From contig NC_065879.2 in assembly GCF_932274485.2 (NCBI RefSeq), positions 35,644,436 to 35,708,435 of the forward strand: a stretch of 64,000 nt of DNA, read 5' to 3'. The DNA is from Patella vulgata. Taxonomy: Eukaryota; Mollusca; Gastropoda; Patellidae. Below the pieces are notes generated by a model, which saw only the letters and a list, made by a program, of their open reading frames with translations, was not told the origin of the DNA and did not search any database. Both the position numbers and the translations under genes were made by a program. The first letter of the stretch is position 1. Every line of letters starts with the position of its first letter. Below are positions 25,143-35,963 of the stretch, one piece after another.

Positions 25143-25456
25143 GACAAACAAATGACTATTTTTTACTTTAACAAATCTGTTGACCATCTTTTGGTGTATA
25201 TAAAGATGAGTTTGGTTTATTATTTAACATAAATGATCTGTCTGTATATTACAATATAATACTTGGTTTCTACTTGTATCATTTCACTGGGAACTTGAGT
25301 GGAAAATCGAGGCAACCACCGTCTTCTGAAAACATTAGTAGATCAATAATCCCTTGGATTGTATCCTAATCAAATATCGCAAGAGATTCTTTATAAGCTG
25401 CACATATTTGAAATGTATAATTGTTTAAAATTTAAGTGTTGGTGGTAAAGGGTTCA

Positions 25457-25732
25457 AACGAGAGAGAGAGAGAGGGGGGTAACGTCCCTTCGACACAAAC
25501 TAGGTCATTTCGGGACTAACATATTGTTCAATTTTATTTCAATAATTCGCTTGTGCGTAGGGGTCTTTAGCAGTGGGAAGAAACAGGACGACCCGGAGCT
25601 AACCCAAGAGGTTGTACATGCGACCCTACTCGTTGTCACGTACAACCGAGGAATCGAAACCACGTCAGTTGACCTAAAGACAGACCTTGTGATACAACGC
25701 ACATGCGCTAACCATTCGGCCATCCACCACCT
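25457..25732 (-). mobile_element. SINE family A, near full length
   Basis: The plus strand begins with GA repeats (25460-25475), then gtaacgtcccttcgacacaa. It continues through the whole family body and ends gcgctaaccattcggccatc, which is the complement of the A-box head. Confidence 0.8.
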
Positions 25733-26015
25733 AACTGTTTTAAAGTAACACAGTCTAGGTGTAAATGAAAACATTGAAAGTTAACTAAATGAATGGTTCC
25801 AAGACAGTTTCCTGATAATTCAACCGGTGTACGGCTACTGATTACGAAGTTTACCTTTCAGCTAACTCTCGGCTACGCCATTGCTTATAACAGTTGAATA
25901 GGGAGAGGGGTTTTACATAGGCTAAGCCTGTTCCCCAATCCCATTCAGACAACCTGAATAAAAATATTGTTTATGAAAAAAAAACCAGTTGAATACATCA
26001 GCACTTTTATCAACT

Positions 26016-26276
26016 CTTTCCCCGTTGTCAGTGATGCAGGACGGAGGACAGCTGTCTAGTCGTTCGGATGGCACGAAAAACAGAGGCCCCGTGTGCACAT
26101 TGGCGTGCACGTAAAAGATCCCTTGACAGTTGGAATTCAATATAAAAGTAGACCGTAGTACCGCTGAACGGGCAAAACTTCCCTCATAGCACACTGTATG
26201 ACGTATGACTGTCTTCATTAGCCCAGTTAGGAGCAGGACAGTAGGACGTTAAACCTCATTCATTTCATTTCATTTA
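26016..26276 (+). mobile_element. SINE family B, 5'-truncated
   Basis: It begins in the body at ccgttgtcagtgatgcagg and continues through tggaattcaatataaaagta. It ends gacgttaaacctcattcatt with repeated ATTTC. It lies about 520 bp upstream of the first peptide-gene promoter. Confidence 0.75.
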
Positions 26277-26797
26277 TCAACACTTCCAAATATTATGTCA
26301 CAGATTACATAAAAAAAAATGTTATGACAATTCTTGTGAAATATATTACATGCGCAAGACGTAAAAGGCTTAAAAGCATCACTTGTGAGATAAAAAAGGT
26401 TATCTAGTTCAGCATCACTTGAGAGAACCTTTAGAACAGAATTTATGAGATTAATTTTAACCCAAAATTACATGTCCTTTTTTATATCACAGAACAAAAA
26501 TTAGTGATCATTTCGTATAAGTAATTAATATTTGGGGGATATAAATATTGTCTCAAACCAATCCAGTTTGTAAATAATAATAAAAAAAATAAAACATTTA
26601 TTGTCGAAGATAAAACTGGCGAAAGACGTAAAAAAAGAACATTTCACTGTGCTGTAAGTATCACTTGAAGAACTTTGAACATATTTTATGAGAATAAAAC
26701 AACAAAGAAAGAAGTAATTGAACCTTAGAGAATATTTTATTTTTTTTATTATTTTTTTTTTATTTTAATTAAAAAGTCTATAATGCAGCATCTCCAT

Positions 26798-26806
26798 TAT
26801 ATAAAG
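26798..26806 (+). promoter_or_regulatory. TATA box of peptide exon 1, copy 0
   Basis: TATATAAAG lies 70 bp upstream of the ATG at 26868. The intervening sequence (ggaccaaaaccatc, then cttcacatctcttgtagtaa and gatcatcttcagtcgcaatc) is almost identical to that of the paralogue at 30589. This indicates a duplicated core promoter and 5' UTR. Confidence 0.65.
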
Positions 26807-26867
26807 GGACCAAAACCATCAAATCTTCACATCTCTTGTAGTAAGTTGATCATCTTCAGTCGCAATC

Positions 26868-27000
26868 ATGAGGTTCCTTCTTGTACTCAGTATTGTGGTA
26901 TTAGCCATTGCGATGGAGACTCAGGCTACTAACTTCTATTGTCGGTACCTAATAAATACCTTAGACAGGATCCAAGCCAGGTTAGACAGGTATTGTTCAG
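26868..27000 (+). CDS. First exon, secreted cysteine-containing peptide (copy 0)
   Basis: This exon encodes 44 complete residues plus one base and stops at a GT donor (27001, gtaatattc). It starts with a hydrophobic signal peptide (MRFLLVLSIVVLAIAMETQA), probably cleaved after the alanine. The remaining peptide, beginning TNFYCRYLINTLDRIQARLD, is close to neutral and has two cysteines. The ATG was chosen because the TATA box, 5' UTR and start are the same as in the 30659 paralogue. The exon ends in phase 1, matching the EGF exon at 32108. It may be the first exon of its own gene or an alternative first exon of the gene starting at 30659. I see no EGF or defensin exon between 27001 and 30589, which favours sharing. 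Function is inferred to be secreted, possibly host defence. Confidence 0.6.
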
Positions 27001-27265
27001 GTAATATTCATTTTTCTGCATTTTTTGTCCTTTTTTAATTTACTTTTTTAAGTGGTCTGCTTCTACGCACTTTATAGACTACACCTATTTTTCTAAAAAA
27101 AATTAATGTCGGTCGGTCGGAATATATTCTTTTTTCCCAAATTTGCATGGGATTTGTCCACAAGGTAATACACATTTATCTGCATTTTGTATTCTTATTC
27201 CGTGTACTTTTTTAAAAATGGTTTGGGGCTACACACTTTATATACTACACATAGTTTAATATTAC
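26998..27265 (+). repeat. Duplicated exon-end/intron-start segment
   Basis: The segment from caggtaatattcatttttct to about 27090 (ctttatagactacacctat) is repeated from about 27157 (aaggtaatacacatttatct) to 27262 (ctttatatactacacatag). The second copy follows tccacaag, like the end of the 30659 exon (cccacaag). It is probably the remnant of another first-exon cassette. Confidence 0.55.
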
Positions 27266-28132
27266 TATGACGTTTTCAACGTCTGATTACGACCAGTTTA
27301 TTAATTCTAATTCAAAATGTATTTTTATGTCAGAGATGTAAACAAGACATTCTCCAGAAAATACATTAATGTATATAACTATGACATTTAAAATGTTTTT
27401 GTCCATTCAAAAACCCTAACAGATTAATATACTTAATTATCATTTAATATGAAGATACATATTTAGTAGTTGGTGTCGACATTGTAGAAATGGTCGGAAA
27501 ACACTGCCTTGTCGCTGAAATTAAATTTGTATATTCTATCACGGGTACCAATGCTCTGAAACCAGAGAATTGCTCTGTGCCTTTCTGCTGGTGTTCTCGG
27601 TGGGGAAATTTTAAAATAGGCCACTTTCCGATATTATCGATCTTAATTAAACCCCCGAAAGCTGCACATTCTGGCAGATTGTCAACAAAACTAGTGCGAT
27701 CTGACGTCAGCAGTTTGGTTGATTGGTTGATAAATATGGACGGCCCGAAAAATGGGACGTCCATTGTAGTGACATTTATTCAATATAATAAGCCTTGTGC
27801 TCTTTAGATATTGTTTAAAAGTTTTCAAAACATAAGTATTTTTAATAGTTTATTTATTGTGATAAAGCGAAATAACAAGCTTGAGTCAACTTGTCTTTTA
27901 ACAAGAAAAGTCAATATCACTTTTCGAACAAATTTAATTCACTCGCCGGGTTAAAATCGTTCGCTTATGGCTCAGCTAACTACAATTTTGTTATGGTTTA
28001 TCAATCCAATGGGCAACTAAATCTTAGATTCGAAAATAAATATCTAATCGACTAATAAAAAGCTTAGCTGTAAGCTAATTAAATGCAATGCTCTGAGTTA
28101 TAAAATATACACAATTCGATCTACGTACCGTC
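27266..28132. other. Intron/intergenic DNA with an open frame of unknown meaning
   Basis: Both strands have ~105-codon open frames at about 27444-27807. I recognise no family in either. Overlapping frames on opposite strands argue against assigning either without transcript data. Confidence 0.3.
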
Positions 28133-29129
28133 ATTTGAAAAGATAATATTACACTTTATGATTAATTTCAACGTTTTATTATTTTGAAGCCTATTCTATA
28201 TATAATAATGTGTGTAGTGGTACTGGTGAAAACAAAACGTGTAGTCGTAATGGCGAAAACAAAATATGTACTTATAATGTCACAATTAAATCTAATTGAG
28301 ACAGAGTTTGTTAGTTTATTTTTAAATAAAATTATAAATTTATATACGGATCAATATGCACAAAAAATCTTGTTCAGGGAATACTTATTTACTATCATTT
28401 CTGTAACCATGATTACTAGTCAACAAAATAGGGTCACTCGGTCGGTAATCAATTTCTTTTAATAACACACACGTATTTTTCGATTTACAACAAGTAACTA
28501 CTCGAAATATTAACTAAAAGTCAGATTTTTGGTATTCGTGTCGCTTCAGAAACTGCCATTCTCAGCTATTGAAGAAAAATCACTTCACATAATTAACTTT
28601 TTATTTCTTCGACTAAGCTGATATCTAAAAGTTGAATTTGCAGTCCATTCTTGCTGTGTCCCTCGCCCTAATTTTTTCTGTTTTTTTTTTTATTAAATGG
28701 CAAATAAAGACATGTTAAAAATATTCTCAGCACGCATTTGATATTATGGGATCGCTAACTACGTTAACAATTTTAAAATTATTGTCCTTTTTATTTTTCA
28801 ATTCGCTATTTATCTAGAGTGTTGTCGTTTAATTTCGGCGATTTCATATCTCCCAAGCAACCCGTATTTTTCTTTTAGTTTTGCAAGTTTCCTAAAATAT
28901 TCCTAAAAGACAAGTGTTGTCAAGGTAGAAAATTAAAAAAATGTTTCGTATTTTAAATTTGTATATGGAATTAATCGAAAGGAAGGGGAGTCTCAGTTAA
29001 CCAGATTGACTTTTAGGGGGGTGGGGGAGAAATCTTTCTAATTTGTTTATAGGAATTGACCGACTGACTCTTTTTAATTTTTAATTTGTTGCCAATCGAT
29101 TCGATAAGCAGGAATGGCGTCCAACCATG

Positions 29130-29460
29130 AATCACTAACAAGCATTGGTTTGGTTGATCACTATGATCTCAGTACAATAACTAAATTTTCTTTGCAAGAA
29201 TTACAAATAGTGTAGTAATAGGCATTATTAATAAATTTCCGATCACCACGGAGCACCAGTCTATAATTACTGCTTTACATGACGACTGCGTGACGTTTGA
29301 TAACACGGATATTCGAAGTAAGTTGATCAGACTGAAAACAAAGATTAGAAAGCTGCGTGAAAATATAATTTATTCTAATAAATCTTTAAAATTATATGAC
29401 GATTATCTCGACACTTGCCTGGTTTCATTATTTTGTTTCAAAATGGTGTGAGTAGAGAAA
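29130..29460 (+). other. Unidentified coding-like segment in block A
   Basis: Parts of this segment read as plausible protein, including IINKFPITT, TALHDDCVTFDN and a lysine/arginine-rich stretch LIRLKTKIRKLREN that would form a helix. The corresponding part of block B (35376-35700) is open over different portions. I do not recognise the family. It may be a fragment of a mobile-element protein or of a host gene that was carried along in the duplication. Confidence 0.3.
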
Positions 29461-29674
29461 AGCAAATATTAAAAGTGTTGACGCATTCTTTAATACCTTT
29501 ATTTAACACCCGCTTTCATTAGGAAGTCATATCACAGACAATCGAATAATGTAAGGGTTGTGTTATGATTAAAACATTACAACAAAATAAGGCAAGATTT
29601 GAACATCAGCTTTTAAGAACGACTTTACATTAGTAAATGTTTATTTCATGTGGTCAGTTATTGATTGTAACTAT

Positions 29675-30110
29675 GGAAGCGTATTGGGGTCAGTAGCGCG
29701 ATAGATATCGTAATATTAAGTTGGTAATGTCATCATATTGTCATCATTATTGTTCTGCGGATTTTATCTATGAAAAGACAATTTTTGCCGAGTTAATTGA
29801 CCGACTCACTACGATGTATATCGTATTTAATATGCACATGTCCACATAGCGCATGACGATAATTTGCTAACATATCGATATATACTACGATAAAATGGAA
29901 TATGTTGACAAAGCTTCAGAATAGCAATATCTTAACGCAAACGTATACATATAAAAAGAAATTGAAAAATATAACATAGCGCGTTGATTCAATTGATTCG
30001 ACAAAATTTATCTTTTCAGAGATAAAATCACCAGAACAATCACAATATGTTGACGTATTACCAACTTAATATTGCGGTATATATCGGACAATTGACCCCT
30101 ATACGCTTCC
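29675..30110. mobile_element. MITE with ~54 bp inverted ends (block A)
   Basis: The left end ggaagcgtattggggtcagt to aagttggtaat is mirrored at 30057-30110 (attaccaacttaatattgcg to gacccctatacgcttcc). The core is non-coding. The same element occupies the same position in block B (35964-36383), so it was there before the duplication. Confidence 0.7.
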
Positions 30111-30588
30111 ACGCGTCGTGTGTCTATAATGGTTACGAAATAGTTTGGTAAATCAGCCACAGGTGCGAATCCTGTGGGTTATACAGTACACACATCGATT
30201 ATAAACACTTCAAAATGTGAACAAACAAAAGATTTCATAAAAAAGGGTAATAACTTTTATGAGAAATAGTAAAATATGCCGTCTTCTTTCATAAAATAAA
30301 AAATGAATTTGAATAAATTGTCTGAAACTATTCACATCCAATCCAGATTGTAAATAAATAAATAAACCATTTGCTGTAAAATATAAAACTGTAAAAATAA
30401 AAATGTAAAAATAGAACATTTCAAAGAAATCCTTATTTAAGTATCACGTCTGATTCTTTAGAACCGAGTTTATGATTTAAATTTTAACTGACAATTTTAT
30501 TATTTCTTTGCAATACATAGAATAAAAATAAATGATAATAACATAGAAGTAAGTGAAATTAGGGGTTATAAAAAGGGACCATCTCGAT

Positions 30589-30597
30589 TATATAAAG
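30589..30597 (+). promoter_or_regulatory. TATA box of peptide exon 1, copy A
   Basis: TATATAAAG again lies exactly 70 bp upstream of the ATG (30659), and the 5' UTR is nearly identical to copy 0. A second TATA-like motif (ggttataaaaagg) is at about 30565. Confidence 0.65.
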
Positions 30598-30658
30598 AGA
30601 CCAAAACCACCAGACCTTCACATCTCTTGTAGTAAGTTGATCATCTTCAGTCGCAATC

Positions 30659-30797
30659 ATGAGGTTCCTTCTTGTGCTCAGTATTGTGGTGTTAGTTGTT
30701 GCGATGGAGACAGATGCTAGTAGAAGTTCTTATAACAGAAGGTTCATCCGAAGGATAGTTAAACGGCTTATTAGACAGTACTGTACATGCCCACAAG
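30659..30797 (+). CDS. First exon, signal peptide plus cationic helical peptide (copy A)
   Basis: This exon encodes 46 complete residues plus one base, ending at a GT donor (30798, gtaataata) in phase 1. The signal peptide MRFLLVLSIVVLVVAMETDA is followed by SRSSY, then NRRFIRRIVKRLIRQY and CTCPQ. The 16-residue core carries seven basic residues, no acidic ones, and hydrophobic residues spaced for an amphipathic helix. This layout resembles membrane-active antimicrobial peptides. The predicted continuation is the EGF exon at 32108 and the defensin-like exon at 41613, with matching phases. The same frame stays open past the donor for a further ~25 codons, so an unspliced 71-residue product cannot be excluded. 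I infer secretion and an innate immune role. It has not been matched to a named family. Confidence 0.7.
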
Positions 30798-31100
30798 GTA
30801 ATAATAATGTATCTACGTTTCGTATTCTAGGTTTTCGCTTTATAAAAATATTTTTGAGTCTACACACGTCATAAACTACACATATTGTTCAAATGTAAAA
30901 TATATGCTTTGTATTTTTTCTAGCCAGGTTACAAACATAAACCGTTTAGTCTAGTTTATCTTCAAACTAAGATATAAATTATTGTAATGGTGATGATCAT
31001 TAACAACAAAATTCAATATTCCTCCTGTAATTAAATAATCAATAGATATCCATAAAATTGACTTTCCACTAATGACAAGATACGGGTATTGTAATGTAAT

Positions 31101-31207
31101 ATGTGCGATGGAGAGACAGGCTAGTGGAAGCTCTTATAACAGAAGGGGACCCCGAAAGCTAGTTATACCGCTTATTAGACAGTTACTGTGGTGTACATGC
31201 CGGGAAG
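31101..31207 (+). pseudogene. Decayed copy of the peptide first exon
   Basis: The sequence gcgatggagagacaggctag, then gaagctcttataacagaag, cttattagacagt and tgtacatgccgggaag, aligns with the second half of the 30659 exon. The signal-peptide part is missing, and the donor GT has become AT (gaag|ataataat). The following ~270 bp also match the intron after 30797. This therefore arose as a ~430 bp tandem duplication of exon plus intron start. Confidence 0.75.
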
Positions 31208-32107
31208 ATAATAATCATGCATCTACATTTCGTATTCTATAAAAGAAAAATTCAAATGTAAAATACAAAGATTTGTCTTTTTTCAAGCCAGATTACAACT
31301 ATAAAAGTTTAGTCTGATTTATCTTTAAACCAAAATGTATTATGATGGTGATTATATATATCACTAACCACAAAATTCAATACCCCCCCCCCCCCACCTT
31401 GTAATTAAATGATCAATGGATATCCATAAAATTAACTTCCCCTTCCACTAATGATAAGATACAGTTAATATAATGTGATATACTTTGTTTTAGAGACATC
31501 AGCAAAATATATCTAAACTGCCAGAATATTGCCACACAACGAATAGAACCATTGTATTGTGTAACCAGTCGACCAAAATGTTGCATCTGATGATTGTATA
31601 CATAGGTTGTATCTTTTAAACGCCGCTTAACACTATCATTGTCCATCTCCGAAGAAATCAATTTCATCATGATATGAACTTGTTCTATACCCACGTCTCA
31701 CCTCGGACATCCTATGGCGATGTCAATTTCGACTGACGTAAAGCAAAGGTCGAATTTGTTTTGAAATAAGATAATGTCAAAATATGCATTTCGTTTGTTA
31801 GTTACAAATGAGTTTTCCTTCACACGAGTGCATATCTTCATGTCATAAAATAATAACAGATCAGACAGTTCACATTTATTTCAAACGTTAAAAATATATG
31901 CTATTCTAGTCAACATATATTTTAATCCAATTACGCACCCCCGAGGATAGATAATACTCGAGAAAGGGTATATTGGCTTGTTTGGAAGACGTAGAATTAA
32001 CATTAGTTCAACTTTTGCAGATGCACCGTGGAGTGCAATGTAGTGTTACGAGAGTCACAACACAATATATAAGCACAATCATTGTGAAATGGTATTATAA
32101 ATTTCAG
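31208..32107 (+). other. Intron, with a duplicated intron segment and C tract
   Basis: About 31260-31470 repeats 30915-31095 (gatatccataaaattgactt and related landmarks). There is a C run at 31383-31397. A 93-codon minus-strand open frame (31413-31694) overlaps the duplicated intron segment and is not supported as a gene. Confidence 0.5.
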
Positions 32108-32227
32108 TTGATAATTGCAACCCTGACCCATGCAACGGCAATGGAGAGTGTACGTCTCTCAGTGGTACCGACTTTTCTTGTGACTGTAATCCCGATTTTA
32201 CAGGAGATGATTGTGCTACAGCCACAG
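32108..32227 (+). CDS. EGF-like domain exon (phase 1-1)
   Basis: This 120 bp exon is bounded by an AG acceptor (atttcag) and a strong GT donor (gtaagctgg). Read in phase 1, it encodes a single EGF module with six cysteines spaced C-x4-C-x5-C-x9-C-x-C-x8-C. Recognisable motifs are NPDPCNGNGEC and CDCNPDFTGDDC. Being a multiple of three with phase 1 on both sides, it is a symmetric, shufflable module, as EGF exons usually are. It joins in frame to either first exon (26868 or 30659) and to the defensin-like exon at 41613. There is no calcium-binding D-x-D/N signature before the first cysteine pair beyond an isolated aspartate. The domain is probably extracellular and may act in folding, receptor or surface binding. 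Confidence 0.8.
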
Positions 32228-32979
32228 GTAAGCTGGTAGTGTATTTTACTATATAGTATTCATTATATAAACTCAAACAATTCTTCCACGATTACGTGTC
32301 AAAATTCCCCAATGTTTTTATACAATAATGTTTCCCAAAATATTAGTTAATTCAAATAAAATTTGAAAGGATGAAATCTTTTTGAAAAGTTCGAACACAA
32401 TCGAGCTTGTACGCACTGTATCTAACGAAGTTTAATTTACAATGATTTAATGACTTTTCCTAAACAAACACGTTAATCTCATTGATTTAGGTCGACAGTT
32501 GAACACACTTCGCTTGTATATTTGTTGGTTTTATCTACGGGTAAGACCAAAGAAATTGTCACCAAATGGAAAACGTCTTGCCCTGTTTAGTTTACTTAGT
32601 ATTGACTACTGCATGTGTAAACCAACTAATAAAAGTTTAGCAAGTGTTTTTTAACCCTTGTCTGTCATGTTTTATGGTGTTTTGTAATAACTACTGGGCA
32701 CTGCTTTCTGAGATTTAGCGACTTTGTCTTCTATACATTTTTACACGTAGTGAAGATATCGGTATTCATCTGCTTCTCACATGCAGAGTTATGTTACATG
32801 AAAATCAGGCCCAACGCTTGACAGGAACATGGAGGTCCAATCGGACCCCTAACTGATAACTCACAGTAGGGATTTTGAAAATGTATTTGTAGTTTGATAC
32901 CATATTGTGTATTGAAAAGATAATATTACACTTTATGATTAATTTCAACGTTTTATTATTTTGAAGCCTATTCTATATA

Positions 32980-34486
32980 TACTATTCCAAAAAAGTAGGG
33001 GATATTTGATTTTTAAGTGTTATTAAAGTCACCTAATGAAACTGACGAAGAAACAAATGACAAAATGAAATGAAGTTCACATTCATCTATTTATTCCAAA
33101 TGATCGTTAGACTAAGTAAGGCACAGACTGACCATTATAAGGGTAAAAGTTACCACAGCATCACAACCAAGTCAGTAACGGGTAAATCCTCCTCTGTTTG
33201 CCAAACAAGCATTGATCCGACGTGGCATACTCCTAATGAGACGTCTAAGGTCATTTTGGTCCAGATTGTCCCATTCCTGTTGCAACGCAGCAGCAAGTTC
33301 TAGGACATTGGCAGGACGTTGTTGACGTTGACGTAACCTCTGTCCAAGCATGTCCCAGACATGCTCGATGGGGGAGAGGTCGGGACTCAGTGCTGGCCAA
33401 GGTAATGTGGTGATGTTCTGTTGTTGGAGGTAACCTGTAACGATCCTGGCCCTGTGACATCTTGCGTTGTCATCCTGGAAGATGAAACGGCGGCCATGAC
33501 GTCGTGCGAACGGCACAACATGGACTGCCAAGATGTTGTCCCGGTAGTACTGGCCTGTAACACGCCCTGCAACAACATGTAAAGCCGTTCTTCCAGCAAC
33601 AGTGATGCCTCCCCACACCATAACAGAACCACCCCCAAATCGATCATGTCTGATGACGTTAACGTCTTGGAAGCGCTCGTTTCGACGACGCCACACCCTC
33701 CTACGTCTGTCCAAAAAATCAACAGTGAACCTTGACTCATCTGAAAACATCACATTGCTCTAGCGTCGATTATCCCAGTGTTGACGATCCCTACACCAAC
33801 GACGTCTTGCCTGAATGTGATGATCTCTCAAACAAGGGATCACGCGAGGACGTCGGGCGCGAAGGTGACCCCTATGCAGTCGATTCCGAATCGTCTGGCC
33901 ACTCACTTTCACACCAGTGTCTGTTTGAAGACGAGCGCTGATCTGATTTGCTGTAATGACATGATTTCTCAAGGCCAAGGTACGGATAAATCGATCCTGG
34001 GCTTGAGTTGTCGCCCTTGGTCGACATGAGCGTGGTCTGTCCTGTACAGATTGTGTATCACGGTATCTGGACCATAGCCTGCTTATGACAGACTGAGAAA
34101 CATTCATCGTCCGCGCCACAACCGCCTGTGTTGTGCCGATCTGTAGCATGCCAAGGGCACGTAACCTTTCATTTTGGGTAAGCCGACGCATATCAAAATT
34201 TGTTTTCTGGTCACTAAAACAATTAAACTGATGTTTCCACCCTGGAATTCAATGCCACAATGACTGTAACATTCAAAGTCAGAGTCGTGCAAATCTTGGG
34301 TTGGACCCCCATGATGATCCCAAGCATCACCTGCATTCCATGCGGTAGCTATTGGTGCGTTTGGGCGTCACATGTAACTGGAAATGTTTCTTCTGTTAGG
34401 TTCTATAGTGACTTTTTTCGTAGTCATTTGCATATTTTAGTATTATGCCCCCAAAATCAAATATCCCCTACTTTTTTTGAATAGTA
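32980..34486 (-). mobile_element. Tc1/mariner transposon, copy 1 (in block B)
   Basis: The inverted ends are tactattccaaaaaagtagg on the left and the complement of tactattcaaaaaaagtagg on the right, followed inward by ggatatttgatttt. The element interrupts ttgaagcctattc(TA)n of block B, whose empty form is intact at about 28190-28203. If the ends are TACTATTC, the removal of 1507 bp plus one TA restores the block A sequence exactly. It encodes one transposase on the minus strand. Confidence 0.9.
33172..34191 (-). pseudogene. Tc1 DD34E transposase, one in-frame stop
   Basis: The frame is 340 codons including the final stop, the normal length for a Tc1 transposase. The N-terminal part has paired helix-turn-helix motifs (TQAVVARTMNVSQSVISRLW, and later SARLQTDTGVKVSGQTIRNR). 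The catalytic core follows, with FSDESRF, FQDDNARCH and SPDLSPIEHVWD, giving D, D and E with 34 residues between the last two. The GGSVMVWGGI motif is also present. Codon 144 is TAG where the copy at 58634 has TGG (Trp), splitting the protein between the DNA-binding and catalytic parts. No frameshift is present. Confidence 0.9.
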
Positions 34487-35375
34487 TATAATAATGTGTG
34501 TAGTCGTACTGGTGAAAACAAAACGTGTAGTCGTACTGGCGAAAACAAATTATGTACTTATAATGTCACAATTAAATCTAATTGAGACATAGTTAGTTCG
34601 TTTATTTTTAAATAAATTATAAATTTATATACGGATCAATATGCACAAAAAATCTTGTTCAGGGAATATTTATTTACTATCATTTCTGTAACCATGATTA
34701 CTAGTAAACAAAATAGGGTCACTCGGTCGGTAATCAATTTCTTTTTAATAACACACACATATTTTTCGATTTACAACAAGTAACTACTCGAAATGTTAAC
34801 TAAAAGTCAGATTTTTTGTATTCGTGTCGCTTCAGAAACTGCCATTCTCAGCTATTTTTGAACGATGACTTCACATAATTAACGTTTTATTTCTTCGACT
34901 AAGCCGATATCTAAAAGTTGAATTTGCAGTCCATTCTTGCTGTGTCCCTCGCCCTAATTTTTTTCTGTTTTTTTATTAAATGGTATATAAAGACATGTTA
35001 AAAATATTCTCATCACGCATTTGTCTTAAGATATTATGGGATCGCTAACTACGTTAACAATTTTAAAATTATTGTCCTTTTTATTTTTCAATTCGCTATT
35101 TATCTAGAGTGCTGTCGTTTAGTTTCGGCGATTTCAGATCTCCCAAACACTCGTGTTAGGCAAGATCAGAATGCAACCTATATTTTTCTTTTAGTTTTGC
35201 AAGGTTCCTAAAATATTCCCAAAATACAAGTGTTGCCAAGTTATAAAATTAACAACTTGTTTCGTATTTTAAATGAATTAAACGAAACGAAGGGTAGTCT
35301 CGGTTAACCAGATTTACTGTTCGAGACTATTATTGACTTTTAGGGTTAAGGGGGTGGGGGACAAATCTTTCTAAT

Positions 35376-35700
35376 TTGTTTTTGTTTTTAATTTTTAATT
35401 TGTTGTCAATCGATTCGATTAGCAGGATAGGTTTGGGTGATCACTATGATCTCAGTACAATAACTAAACTTTCATTTGCAAGAATTACAAATAGTGTAGT
35501 AAAAGGCATTATTAATAAATTTCCGATTACCACGGAGAACCAGTCTATAATTACTGCTTTACATGACGACTGCGTGACGTTTGATAACACGGATATCCAT
35601 TCGAAGTAAGCTGATCAGACTGAAGACAAAGATTAGAAAGCTGCGTGAAAATATAATTTATTCTAATAAATCTTTAAAATCATATGACGATTATCTCGAC
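35376..35700 (+). other. Unidentified coding-like segment in block B
   Basis: This is the counterpart of 29130-29460. A 77-codon frame is open here (including DHYDLSTITK and NKFPITTENQSIITALHDD). The basic helix-forming stretch that follows is in another frame. Family is not recognised. Confidence 0.3.
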
Positions 35701-35963
35701 ACTTGCCTGGTTTCATTATTTTGTTTCAAAATGGTGTGAGTAGAGAAAAGCAAATATTAAAAGCGTTGACACATTCTTTAATACCATTATTTAACACCCG
35801 CTTTCATTAGGAAGTCATATCGCAGACAATCGAATAATGTAAGGGTTGTGTTATGATTAAAACATTACAACAAAATAACGTAATATTTGAACATCAGCTC
35901 TTAAGAACGACTTTAACTTAGTAAATCTAATATGTCATGTGGTCAGTTATTACTTGAAACTAT

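Larger units (their letters stand above)
28133..30720 (+). repeat. Segmental duplication, block A
   Basis: This ~2.6 kb block, from gaaaagataatattacactt to the first part of the 30659 exon, recurs at 32911-36960 with high similarity. Landmarks in the same order include caaaacgtgtagtcgta, gtcactcggtcggtaatc, gcatttg, catgacgactgcgtgacg and the MITE. Block A lacks the Tc1 element found in block B, so it preserves the empty target site at about 28196-28203. Confidence 0.85.

Noticed and set aside
27444-27807. ~105-codon open frames on both strands as a possible gene in intron DNA
   Set aside because: I considered a zinc-finger (THAP-like) reading, but the cysteine and histidine order does not fit, and neither strand has a recognisable family.
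30150-30185. tRNA T-arm-like hairpin (ccacaggtgcgaatcctgtgg)
   Set aside because: Only a T-arm-like stem is present. There is no acceptor stem, D-arm or anticodon arm nearby, and block B shows it decayed.
31973-32239. 88-codon open frame covering the EGF exon in another frame
   Set aside because: The EGF reading in phase 1 has six correctly spaced cysteines and splice sites. This frame has none.
33778-34029. Open frames antisense to the Tc1 transposases (also at 58796-59223)
   Set aside because: They appear in both copies as mirror images of the transposase frame and have no independent motif.
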